From Brumimicrobium sp. (lineage in GTDB: Bacteria > Bacteroidota > Bacteroidia > Flavobacteriales_D > Crocinitomicaceae), in the NCBI GenBank assembly GCA_023957385.1, contig JAMLGZ010000001.1, positions 1,288,923 through 1,352,922 on the forward strand: a stretch of 64,000 nucleotides of DNA, read 5' to 3'. Every line of letters begins with the position of its first letter. The stretch's first letter is position 1. Under the pieces are notes generated by a model that was not told the DNA's origin, ran no database searches, and saw nothing but the letters and a program-made list of their open reading frames with translations. This document shows, piece by piece, positions 1 through 8,472 of this stretch. The position numbers and the translations under genes are program-made.

Positions 1-1
1 C

Positions 2-979
2 ACATATTCTGTAGAGTTCGTTATGCGAAGTGTTTGCCGCTCAAATGCAGTCAATAATTACTTTGAGGTGGATGATGTGTTGATTACCTATGAGGAAGCA
101 ACAACCGAGGAGCATACGGAGTTTGTAGCGAGTGGGGCTTATCTATGGGGATTTAATACACAACAACGTGTAGATGAAATTAGCGGAAAAGGCAACCATT
201 ACACCGCAGAGTTTTGGGAATACTCGCCAAGGCTTGGGAAGAGGTGGAATTTGGATCCAGTTGTGAAACATCATTTAAGTGGCTATTCTGTTCTGTCTAA
301 TAATCCAATAATTATGATTGACCCGAATGGGGATACAGACTACTATAATTTGAGAGGTAAAAAAGTGGGAAGCGATGGCAAAGATAATGGATTAATAGGT
401 GTTGTACATAGCAATAAGATTTCAAGACAAATTAAAAGGGCTAAATTCAAATTAGTTGAAACACCTGCAAATGGTGATAAATTTACTGGTGGTTTTATTA
501 TTCATAAAGATATTTTTTCAAAGACTGTTGAAATGGCAGGTTTAGCTAAATCTGATAGAGAATTATCTACAACTTTAGATAAAAATTTGGACGGTGGATA
601 TTCTTCGAGTCCAATATTAGAAGGAGATATAGTAGATTTAAATAAACCAAATCAAAGTGCAAGTGTTCCAGTGGCTAAAGGTGAAATAAGCATACATACC
701 CATCCATTAGGTAGCGGAGGAATTGGAGGCACTTCATTTGATAACGAACCATCATTATTTTCTAATAACAATAAATATAAAAATGATGAACAGATGTTCA
801 AAGAACATGAGATGAATATAATTATTGGTAATAGTCAATTCGCTAAACAGGTTGACAAATATTCTCCTAAAATGTCACAAGGTAGTTTGCAAATAAAAAT
901 ATTTGGAAATGATATTGACAAAAAAATAGGAGTTATTGATGTCAAAGCAGCTAAAAAAATCAATAAGAAAATCAAATAA
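2..979 (+). CDS. RHS repeat-associated protein, C-terminal part, with JAB-like toxin tip (5' end outside window)
   Basis: This is the 3' end of an rhs gene; the frame is open to the left window edge, so the ATG at 23 is probably internal. Counting from that ATG, residues 15-45 match the end of the extra domain inserted in the second Rhs protein at 3257. Residues 48-103 are the conserved Rhs core-associated region (EISGKG, SPRLGKRW, DPNGD). The tip after residue 104 is AT-rich and carries E221, the HTHP motif (H225, H227) and a following SFD, which fits the zinc-binding JAB/JAMM pattern of the JAB-like toxin 1 family of Bacteroidota Rhs proteins. The family role is a contact-delivered or secreted toxin domain. 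The downstream gene is a candidate immunity gene. The family call is made by motif and memory only. Confidence 0.75.
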   Translation, partial: TYSVEFVMRSVCRSNAVNNYFEVDDVLITYEEATTEEHTEFVASGAYLWGFNTQQRVDEISGKGNHYTAEFWEYSPRLGKRWNLDPVVKHHLSGYSVLSNNPIIMIDPNGDTDYYNLRGKKVGSDGKDNGLIGVVHSNKISRQIKRAKFKLVETPANGDKFTGGFIIHKDIFSKTVEMAGLAKSDRELSTTLDKNLDGGYSSSPILEGDIVDLNKPNQSASVPVAKGEISIHTHPLGSGGIGGTSFDNEPSLFSNNNKYKNDEQMFKEHEMNIIIGNSQFAKQVDKYSPKMSQGSLQIKIFGNDIDKKIGVIDVKAAKKINKKIK

Positions 980-989
980 ATTATTCAAT

Positions 990-1544
990 ATGAAGACGAT
1001 TGTACTTAGCCTTTTGATTTTAATATTTAATAATTTATTCACTTTTAGTCAAGATACATTATACCTTAAAAACGCTCCAAATAAAAGCGACTTAAATTTT
1101 AAGTATTTATGTGCTGATTCAATGTTTACGATTATGAATGGGAAGGTAATAAATTTAGAATATATCGAAGATTCTGTTTTATTAGACTTTAATAATGAAA
1201 TTTACTCCAAAGTAAAAAAATTTTATTTCATTATAAATAAGAGTAAGATTATTGATAGCTGTTCATATTATTTTTGGATAAAGTACGAACGAGATTTTAT
1301 ACCCTTTTTTGTGTTAGGTTATCTTATCAACGAATCAATGAATGGTATAAAATTTAATTTATACACCTATAAAAGAAGATTTTTTTCTTTAAAAAAAGAA
1401 AGAATAGGATTTGTTGTTAGTTTAAATTATGGGTATTCTAGTTTAACAGGTAAAGTTAAAAATGTGGGTGATTACTCACCAGAATGTGTGCATGAATGGG
1501 GTAGGGATCCTTGTGAATTGGTCGGGGGTCTCGTATCAGATTAG
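990..1544 (+). CDS. Exported protein of unknown function, candidate immunity protein for the JAB-like toxin
   Basis: This 184-residue protein starts 10 bases after the toxin stop. A longer frame begins at 936 inside the toxin gene, but the ATG at 990 is preferred because it places a hydrophobic signal peptide (MKTIVLSLLILIFNNLFTFS) at the N-terminus. The rest is rich in Lys, Phe, Tyr and Asn, and its AT-rich composition matches the toxin tip and not the Rhs core. No domain was recognised. Position straight after an Rhs toxin tip is the usual place for a cognate immunity gene, and export would fit a toxin that acts in the periplasm or is trapped there. The immunity role is inferred from position only. 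Confidence 0.55.
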   Translation: MKTIVLSLLILIFNNLFTFSQDTLYLKNAPNKSDLNFKYLCADSMFTIMNGKVINLEYIEDSVLLDFNNEIYSKVKKFYFIINKSKIIDSCSYYFWIKYERDFIPFFVLGYLINESMNGIKFNLYTYKRRFFSLKKERIGFVVSLNYGYSSLTGKVKNVGDYSPECVHEWGRDPCELVGGLVSD

Positions 1545-1811
1545 CAGAAGAAACTGAGTCGTTACTCCCAAGACAACAATGAACAAAAACCCTCAATCCA
1601 ATGAAATGAATAACATAACATGTATTTCTCTGCCAAAATATCATCCGAAGCGCAATCTCTGCCCCGGCGTAGGGTGATAGCTTGCGAACGTGGCTGGCGA
1701 GATGTTTGTGGCAATTGGGCGAGTAAATTTACCAGTTCAATGCCAACAAACACCGCCAGCCAAGGAGCAACTAAAGCCCGAAGACGGAATTGGCAGCCAA
1801 AGAGAAAAGAG
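1545..1811. other. Intergenic stretch, higher G+C, no supported gene
   Basis: Short overlapping frames occur on both strands but none has a protein-like composition. The segment about 1650-1740 is clearly more G+C-rich than the immunity gene before it and has the look of non-coding dispersed sequence. No tRNA, terminator or promoter was recognised. Confidence 0.4.
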
Positions 1812-2006
1812 ATTTCCTCCAACCTCCACGCCCTTGAAATCACCCCCACCAATCGAATGTACATCGCAGGGGAAAATGGGGCGTTTTTATACTCTCCGCA
1901 AGGAACAGGGCAGGGAGCTTCACCGCTGGTGGTTCAAAACCATGGCACGCAAAATTATTACTCCATAACGGGCGGCTACTACTCGCTGGCCGATTTACAG
2001 TATTAG
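1812..2006 (+). pseudogene. Remnant of the N-terminal propeller region of an rhs gene
   Basis: In the frame ending at the TAG at 2004-2006 the translation contains NRMYIAGENGAFLYS and ends in SLADLQY. This resembles one blade of a Ycf48/sialidase-like beta-propeller (pattern D-L-x-F/Y ... I-A-G-x-x-G). The start of the next rhs fragment reads DVFIAGSKG, which is the same motif. The fragment has no credible start or signal peptide, and its base composition matches the Rhs gene at 3257. It is read as the 5' side of that gene, cut by the segment that carries the nuclease gene. Confidence 0.5.
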
Positions 2007-2099
2007 GCTTAAACACGAAGATAAGATTTTTCTTAGCATAGATGCTAAAACGAAGCAGTTATTTCGGCTTGCGAGTAATAGCATGTTATGCGTTCGTTA

Positions 2100-3161
2100 T
2101 TATTTTTTATTCTGCTCAATTAATAATTTTAATTCTTCTTTTGTTGGTAAAACTGTTTTATATCTACTTGCAAAAATATTTTCATTGCTTTCTGGTAAAG
2201 TAAATTCTACTACAGCATCGCTTTTATTCTGACAAAGGACTATTCCAATTGTTTTGTTCTCTTCTTTCATTTTAATTTCTCTATCGTAGTAATTTACATA
2301 CATCTGCATTTGTCCGAGGTCTTGATGTTTTAGCTCTCCAACTTTTAAATCTATTAGTACAAAACATTGGAGAATTCTATTGTAAAAAACAAGATCAATT
2401 CTGAAGTGCTTATCATCAAATGAAATTCGCTTTTGACGAGCAACAAAAGAAAAACCATTTCCAAGTTCTAAAAGGAAAGTACCTATTTTACTAATCAATT
2501 GCTCTTCTAATTGACTTTCAGAATATTCAGGTTTCTCGGGTAATCCTAAAAATTCCAAAATATAAGGATCTTTTACAGCGTCTTTTGGTTTGTTTAAGAT
2601 TAAACCTTTTTCAGACAGTTCTTTTACTTTAGCTTTATCTTTACTCAAAACTAAGCGTGTATATAAGGCTGAGTTGTATTGTCTTTTTAATTCACGGATA
2701 CTCCAATTATTTTTGCTAGCTTCAATTTCGTAGAATTTCCTTTCACTTGGATTATCCATTCTCATAAGTGTCAAATAATGTGACCAACTTAGGGAAAAAT
2801 CAGGTTTACTTTCATTTTTTGATGATTTCGCAGACGGTGTTTGCGATTTGTTTTCTAATTCTGCAGACAGTGTTTGCGTTTTTGAATAAACCAAGAAAAA
2901 CTGCCTCATTTGCTCTAAGTTTCGTGCTGAAAATCCCTTACCAAATTCTTTAGAAAGCACGAAAGATAAATTTTTAATTACCTCTTTTCCATATTCAGCT
3001 CTTTCTTTTCCATCTTGCTCATTAACAACAATTCTCCTTCCTATTTCATAATAGGTTTCGACCATTGTTTTATTAATAGTATGCAGTACTCTTTTTCTTG
3101 CTTTTTGTAGCAAGTCAATTATTTGCTGATAAAAATCATTATTTGACAATTCATTTTTCAT
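2100..3161 (-). CDS. YhcG/DUF1016-family PD-(D/E)XK nuclease domain protein
   Basis: The protein has 353 residues. Residues 5-95 form the helical DUF1016 N-terminal domain (ETYYEIGRRIV, NLEQMRQFF) and residues about 210-350 the PD-(D/E)XK nuclease fold. The visible active-site elements are D256 (HFRIDLVFYN) and D271-x-K273 (LIDLK), followed by QMQMYVNYYD. Length is normal for the family. Members are often found as accessory genes near restriction systems and in mobile regions; a role in DNA cleavage is known only by fold. Here it stands alone, antisense to the interrupted rhs gene, in DNA that is more AT-rich than the rhs sequence on both sides. This suggests arrival by insertion. A 33-base repeat lies in the linker between the domains. 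Confidence 0.88.
   Translation of the reverse strand: MKNELSNNDFYQQIIDLLQKARKRVLHTINKTMVETYYEIGRRIVVNEQDGKERAEYGKEVIKNLSFVLSKEFGKGFSARNLEQMRQFFLVYSKTQTLSAELENKSQTPSAKSSKNESKPDFSLSWSHYLTLMRMDNPSERKFYEIEASKNNWSIRELKRQYNSALYTRLVLSKDKAKVKELSEKGLILNKPKDAVKDPYILEFLGLPEKPEYSESQLEEQLISKIGTFLLELGNGFSFVARQKRISFDDKHFRIDLVFYNRILQCFVLIDLKVGELKHQDLGQMQMYVNYYDREIKMKEENKTIGIVLCQNKSDAVVEFTLPESNENIFASRYKTVLPTKEELKLLIEQNKK
2830..2878. repeat. 33-base-spaced direct repeat inside the nuclease gene linker
   Basis: Two near-identical 16-base copies (2830-2845 and 2863-2878, one mismatch) are spaced by exactly 33 bases, that is 11 codons, so gain or loss of a unit keeps the frame. They encode the QTLSA and QTPSA segments of the linker between the two protein domains. 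Confidence 0.6.
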
Positions 3162-3256
3162 ACTCCAAATATATGAAATTAAGATATTAGATGAGATTTA
3201 ATTTATCGAATTTGAAATGGAGGAGTGCTGTACGTCAATGACGCATAACTCCCACC

Positions 3257-6200
3257 TTGAACGCTGGAAAGGATGTGTTTATAGCAGGGTCAAAGGGTAG
3301 AATACAAACCCAAAACCAGACAATGAAGTTTGTGAATACGCAGATTTATCTTCCAAAAATTCGGGATGTGAACTGTAGAAGCAATGCAGAAATCTCGTTT
3401 GTGGCAGACCATTTTGTAGCGCGGGCAACCAGTAATGGAGGAGGGGATTGGACGATTATACGTCCTGCTGCGAACCAAAACTCTAATGAGATTTATCGTA
3501 AGGTTTGGCGACTAGATAATGGAAGGACTTTATTACTTCGCAGTGGAAATGGAAATGCACTTGTATCAAGCCCTGATGGAACTACACAAACTGCTTTTGC
3601 TACTTCTAACCTGACGGCGATAGCCCAAGGGAAAACAGCAAACGAACTTTATTTTGCTGATGGCGCCGACATAAAACGAGTGGGATACAACAACTTAAAT
3701 ACGGCGACACTTGTTAAAAATCTTAGTACCACCGACACCATTTTCGATTTGCATGTCTTTGACAATGGTGACTTTGTAGCGGTAGGGAAAAACGAGCTTT
3801 TTAAGCATTATAAAGCAGCAAACGGCAATTTCTACACCTCTCCCACTTTCTCGAGTAACGAGAATTTCAGGGCTATTACCTTTACTGACCGTGTATCTGG
3901 AGTATTAGTCGGGGATATAAACGGCATTGGATTTTATTATAAATTAAACGCGGAGAACATTTCTACGGAGGGCTATTCCACAGAGTTTTTAGCGGAAGAC
4001 AAATTCATCTTCTCCGCAGACCCTGAAGGCGTAAGCCAAGCAGATATCCGCACCGTTTCGGCAGCCTCTTCCACAGATTTTGTGATTGGTGGAAAACTCG
4101 GACAGATGGGTACTATGTATCCGTACGTAAGGCGAGTGTATGATGCAGGAAATCGGTACAGCAAGCGTTTTTATTACGACCGTTTGGGAAGAATCGTTGT
4201 GAGTCAGAATGCCAGACAACAGGCGGAAAACAAATTTGCTTATACCCTTTATGATGCCTTAGGTAGAACGGTGGAAGCAGGGGAGAAAACGGAAAACCCT
4301 GTAAATCAAACACAATTTGACCAAATTTTTGGTGCGCAGGTCAGCGGATACCTGAACCCAAGTACTATTGATGATGAGAAGTTACTCGCTTGGATTGCAA
4401 GTAGCGGGGCGCGTACCGAAGTAATGCATTCCTATTACGACTCTACGCTCTTGGATGTAGGAACTTATGCCCCTGATTTTGCGGTGAATTCCTCTACCCA
4501 GCGCTTGCGCATCATCCACACTACCTACGAAGACGTGTATGATGGGGATTCAACGACTTACGACCATGCTACGCATTATTCTTATGACATACATGGAAAC
4601 GTAAAAACGCTCCTCCAAGACAACAAGCGTATGGCGGAAGACTTTCCTTCCATTGCCTCACAACGCTTTAAACGCATGGATTATACCTACGATTTGATTT
4701 CAGGAAACGTGCAGCGGATGAGCGTTCAAAATGGAAAAGCCGACCAGTGGCACCACGGCTATGTCTATGATGCTGACAACCGAATTACGGATGTGTTTAC
4801 CAATACAGCAAGTCCATTAACCGCAAGCCCTTTTACCAATGACCTTGCCAATGAGCTTGCTCATAACCTGGATTGGCAACACGATGCGAAGTATTACTAC
4901 TACGACCACGGGCCGCTGGCAAGGGTAGAAATTGGAGAGAATGCCCTGCAAGGGGTGGATTACTATTACACGCTTCAAGGCTGGCTAAAAGGGGTGAACT
5001 CCTCGGTCTTAAAGAACGAGAATGATCCCGGAGAGGACGGAGTTTCTGGCTCTGTGAATGCCCTTTTTGGAAAGGATGTGTTCGGGTTTAGTTTGGATTA
5101 TTTTAAAAATGATTACGCAGCCATTGGTGGGGGTACACCACTTGCAAGTGTGAATGCAGGTAGTCATCCAGATAACAACTCTCACGACCTGTATAATGGA
5201 AACATCCGTTATATGCAAACGGCTCTTACCAATCCACTGGATAAAACAAAAATGCCGATGCTGAATGCGTATAAATACGATCAATTGAATAGGCTCAAAG
5301 AAAGCAGAAGTTATGAAAATGGGCTATCGGGTAATGCATGGAATCCAGCAAACTACGGAGACGAATATTACAATGCTTTTACCTATGATGGAATGGGGAA
5401 TATAGAAACTCAAAAGAGGCATTTGCGTAACGGAACACAAATCGAAGACTTGACTTATCGTTATAGATATGATACTAACAATAAACTTTTGCGTAATCGA
5501 CTGTACCATATCAACGACAATATTGCTTCAAATGTTGATGACACGGATTTAGACGACCAAGGGCCTTTCAATAGCGACCCAATGTTTATTGAAACAGCCA
5601 ACAATTATGTACGAGATAAGAGCGGTAGATTAATCAAAGACCGACAGGAGCACATTGATACTATCATTTGGACAGCAAATAATAAAGTAAAAAGTATCAT
5701 CAAAACGCCTGCGGATACCTTAAAAAATGTTACCTTTGAGTATGACGCGTTTGGTAATCAAATTGCAAAACACGTTTATAATTCAAATACCTTAATGCTT
5801 GAACGCAGTACATATTATTTGTTAGATGCCCAAGGCAATCAGTTGTCAATTTATGAGCATAGCGTAGATACTGCGACAAATGCTACCTATTATTATCTTA
5901 CCGAGCGAAATATCTATGGAAGTTCCAGACTTGGAGCAACGAAAGAGGCAGTAAATATGCAAAACCCTAGTTTATTACCAAGCTACGGTATTTTAGGTAA
6001 TAGAAACTACGAACTTTCAGACCACAGAGGAAACGTGCAAACGGTGATTAATGACATCAAATATCCGCTTGAAAGCAATGGAAACATTACGAGTTACGAA
6101 GTTGGTATTTCTCAAATTACCGATTACAGCCCATTTGGTGCGCCACTCGATGGTAGAACCATTGAAAATATTTTCCATTATCCAAATAGTTCAGTAGATA

Positions 6201-7537
6201 CGTTATTTGTTTCAGATACTTTATTTGTGATTAACAACGATTTTGAAAACCCAGTAATAACCACTAACGGCGTATCTACCTTTATTGATGGCTGGAAAGA
6301 CTTCTCACAATCTACGATTTCTATTGAAAACACAGGGGGGAACAACCAATTAAAAGTTGTTTCCACTAATGGCACACACGGTATTCATCAAACATTCGCC
6401 ATAGAAAACGGTGAAACTTATACGTTTGAAGTAGATTTAACAAAGGTTTCCGTACCCTCTGGTGTGGTAAATGTTGTTATCTACCAAGGGCCTAGCCCGG
6501 GTGTTCCATACAGCGTGCATGTGCTATCTTCCAATGGCACAAACACTTTTTCCTATACCGCAAATAGCTCCGATATTTACGTACAAATTCGCCAATCTGG
6601 AACTTATTTATTAGATAATATCAGGTTGTATAGAGAGTATGAAGATACTGTGATTGTTGGAGGTTATGCAGCGAGTGGAGGATACCGCTATTCTTTCCAA
6701 AATCAAGAAAAACACGATGAAATCCGTGGAAAAGGGAAATATATTAATTATAAATACAGAGGATATGACCCGAGGGTGGGGAGATTGGATTGGATGATGG
6801 ATCCGCTGGCGGATAGTTATCCATGGAATAGCCCGTATGCGTTTAGTGAGAATCGGGTTATTGATGCTGTGGAATTGGAGGGATTAGAAAAGAAATCTGT
6901 TCATAGAAGAAAGAACCCTAAAACTGGTGGAAATTTTAGTGGTACTACTTGGTTAGGAAATTCATTGGGTATTGCAGCAAAAGGAAAGTACACAAGAAAT
7001 ATAGTTTGGAGAGGGTCTAATAATAGGACGATGGAATCAAGAGGAAAAGAACCTACTCCACCAGTTTGTGAATTAACAACCTATGTAGACGTTATTAGAA
7101 GAATTACTATAGATTCTTATACTAGAAGAGTCAAAGATTCGGGGCCTTTGGAGGTTAGAGAACGAACCTACGGAGGGGAGAACAGTGTTACGATAAACTT
7201 TGATTTTTTGTCAATTCCAGATTTTCTTCAAATAACAGATATTGAAACAGGTGAGGTTTTTCATAATAAAGAAGTAGAGGGAAGGTTTACTTTTAAAACA
7301 CTTCCTGGTCAGAAGGTCAAAGTAAGAGTTGAAGCTAATACTGCTTTTGAAATGAAGGCAACAGAAGATGTAGAGATAAAAAAGGTAATAGAGGTAATAC
7401 GAGAAGTAAAAGGGAACTTTAAGAAGCCTATATCAAGAAGTATAACTGAAACGACTCCAGAGCCGAATGAACCGACAGGAAGAAGGAAAGAGTCTGTTGA
7501 ACCATGTGAGTGTTCCCAATCGGATGACACTGAATAG
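3257..7537 (+). CDS. RHS repeat-associated protein, 5'-truncated, with unrecognised C-terminal tip
   Basis: The open frame has 1426 codons but begins at a TTG with an in-frame stop 18 bases upstream and no signal peptide, so the true N-terminus is missing. Residues 1-290 look like beta-propeller blades. Residues 300-960 carry YD/RHS repeats (YDALGRTVEAG, YDADNRI, YKYDQLNRL, FEYDAFGN). Residues about 980-1130 form an inserted beta-sandwich-like domain that ends in LDNIRLY. Residues 1140-1210 are the Rhs core-associated region (DEIRGKG, GYDPRVGRLDW, ENRVIDAVELEG). After residue 1211 the DNA becomes AT-rich and a 215-residue tip of unknown function follows. An exported transglutaminase-like gene starts 14 bases downstream. 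The gene is probably not expressed in full as it stands. Confidence 0.85.
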   Translation: MNAGKDVFIAGSKGRIQTQNQTMKFVNTQIYLPKIRDVNCRSNAEISFVADHFVARATSNGGGDWTIIRPAANQNSNEIYRKVWRLDNGRTLLLRSGNGNALVSSPDGTTQTAFATSNLTAIAQGKTANELYFADGADIKRVGYNNLNTATLVKNLSTTDTIFDLHVFDNGDFVAVGKNELFKHYKAANGNFYTSPTFSSNENFRAITFTDRVSGVLVGDINGIGFYYKLNAENISTEGYSTEFLAEDKFIFSADPEGVSQADIRTVSAASSTDFVIGGKLGQMGTMYPYVRRVYDAGNRYSKRFYYDRLGRIVVSQNARQQAENKFAYTLYDALGRTVEAGEKTENPVNQTQFDQIFGAQVSGYLNPSTIDDEKLLAWIASSGARTEVMHSYYDSTLLDVGTYAPDFAVNSSTQRLRIIHTTYEDVYDGDSTTYDHATHYSYDIHGNVKTLLQDNKRMAEDFPSIASQRFKRMDYTYDLISGNVQRMSVQNGKADQWHHGYVYDADNRITDVFTNTASPLTASPFTNDLANELAHNLDWQHDAKYYYYDHGPLARVEIGENALQGVDYYYTLQGWLKGVNSSVLKNENDPGEDGVSGSVNALFGKDVFGFSLDYFKNDYAAIGGGTPLASVNAGSHPDNNSHDLYNGNIRYMQTALTNPLDKTKMPMLNAYKYDQLNRLKESRSYENGLSGNAWNPANYGDEYYNAFTYDGMGNIETQKRHLRNGTQIEDLTYRYRYDTNNKLLRNRLYHINDNIASNVDDTDLDDQGPFNSDPMFIETANNYVRDKSGRLIKDRQEHIDTIIWTANNKVKSIIKTPADTLKNVTFEYDAFGNQIAKHVYNSNTLMLERSTYYLLDAQGNQLSIYEHSVDTATNATYYYLTERNIYGSSRLGATKEAVNMQNPSLLPSYGILGNRNYELSDHRGNVQTVINDIKYPLESNGNITSYEVGISQITDYSPFGAPLDGRTIENIFHYPNSSVDTLFVSDTLFVINNDFENPVITTNGVSTFIDGWKDFSQSTISIENTGGNNQLKVVSTNGTHGIHQTFAIENGETYTFEVDLTKVSVPSGVVNVVIYQGPSPGVPYSVHVLSSNGTNTFSYTANSSDIYVQIRQSGTYLLDNIRLYREYEDTVIVGGYAASGGYRYSFQNQEKHDEIRGKGKYINYKYRGYDPRVGRLDWMMDPLADSYPWNSPYAFSENRVIDAVELEGLEKKSVHRRKNPKTGGNFSGTTWLGNSLGIAAKGKYTRNIVWRGSNNRTMESRGKEPTPPVCELTTYVDVIRRITIDSYTRRVKDSGPLEVRERTYGGENSVTINFDFLSIPDFLQITDIETGEVFHNKEVEGRFTFKTLPGQKVKVRVEANTAFEMKATEDVEIKKVIEVIREVKGNFKKPISRSITETTPEPNEPTGRRKESVEPCECSQSDDTE

Positions 7538-7551
7538 ATAAGAAGTTAATT

Positions 7552-8472
7552 ATGCGTAAATGGGGTTTCTTATTGATACTTTTTCTTTTACCTTTCTATT
7601 TGCTTGGACAAGACTATGAACGTATTGACTCTATTGCCAAATCTTTTCAAAGTAAAAAATATAACGATATAGAGTCTTTGGTTGGAGACCTAGTCAAAGA
7701 AGCTAGGACGGACGAAGAAAAATACAGAGCTTTCTACACCTATATGGTAAATACTTTTTCATATTCTTATTCAAATTATAGCAATAAAAGTTCATTCAAA
7801 ATGAAAAAAGGGGCTTGTAGCACCCTTTCAAGTATTTATAAAGAAATGTGTGATCTAGCAGGCTTAGAATGTCATAATGTAGTAGGGTTTATAAAATCAG
7901 ATTATTTACCTTTGTCTTTTTTTGATTTCATTTTTAATAGGGTCAACCACGAATGGAATATTATTAAGATTAATAATGAATATGCGTATGTTGATGTAAC
8001 TTGGGGATTAAAAGATGTCTATTTCGTTAATAAAAAAAGAATGGAAAAGGAAGAAGAACCAATTTATTATTTTTTTGCTCCATCTCTACATAATTTTAAT
8101 CTTTCTCATTTTACAAAAAAAAAGAAATGGGGATTAGAAAATAACTCTTTTTTTAGGTTTAATAAATATCCTGTGATTTTGGGCGACTTTTACCGTATTT
8201 GTGACTCAATTATAGAAATACCTGAAAAGTATAAACATAAGGGAAATGAATTTAAAATAGTTGTAGATACTCAGTTAGTATTAAAAAACTTCTTAATTAT
8301 TGGAGGAAAAGGAAAAATAAGGATTTCACCTGATAAAATAATACTAGACGAAACTTTAGGATACGCAGAACTAATTTTTAATATTTCAAAACTTTCCAGA
8401 AATGAAAGTTTTGGGTTAAGTTATTTATTTGATGATGGCTCTAATTATGTTTTGAAATACATTAAGAAATGA
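7552..8472 (+). CDS. Exported transglutaminase-like superfamily protein
   Basis: The protein has 306 residues and an N-terminal signal peptide ending near LLGQ20. Residues 55-155 fit the transglutaminase-like (papain-like) fold: C89 in KKGACSTLSS, H133 in VNHEWNIIK and D148 in YVDVTWGL form the expected Cys-His-Asp triad in the right order and spacing. Family members act as peptidases, cross-linkers or inactive binding domains. The C-terminal 150 residues show no known domain. The gene follows the Rhs tip by 14 bases and shares its AT-rich composition, so it was probably acquired with it. It may be an immunity protein, an accessory enzyme or a second effector; the sequence does not decide. 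Confidence 0.7.
   Translation: MRKWGFLLILFLLPFYLLGQDYERIDSIAKSFQSKKYNDIESLVGDLVKEARTDEEKYRAFYTYMVNTFSYSYSNYSNKSSFKMKKGACSTLSSIYKEMCDLAGLECHNVVGFIKSDYLPLSFFDFIFNRVNHEWNIIKINNEYAYVDVTWGLKDVYFVNKKRMEKEEEPIYYFFAPSLHNFNLSHFTKKKKWGLENNSFFRFNKYPVILGDFYRICDSIIEIPEKYKHKGNEFKIVVDTQLVLKNFLIIGGKGKIRISPDKIILDETLGYAELIFNISKLSRNESFGLSYLFDDGSNYVLKYIKK

Noticed and set aside
2004..3230. Insertion sequence around the nuclease gene
   Set aside because: No transposase and no clear terminal inverted repeats were seen at the inferred edges; only a possible TA duplication.
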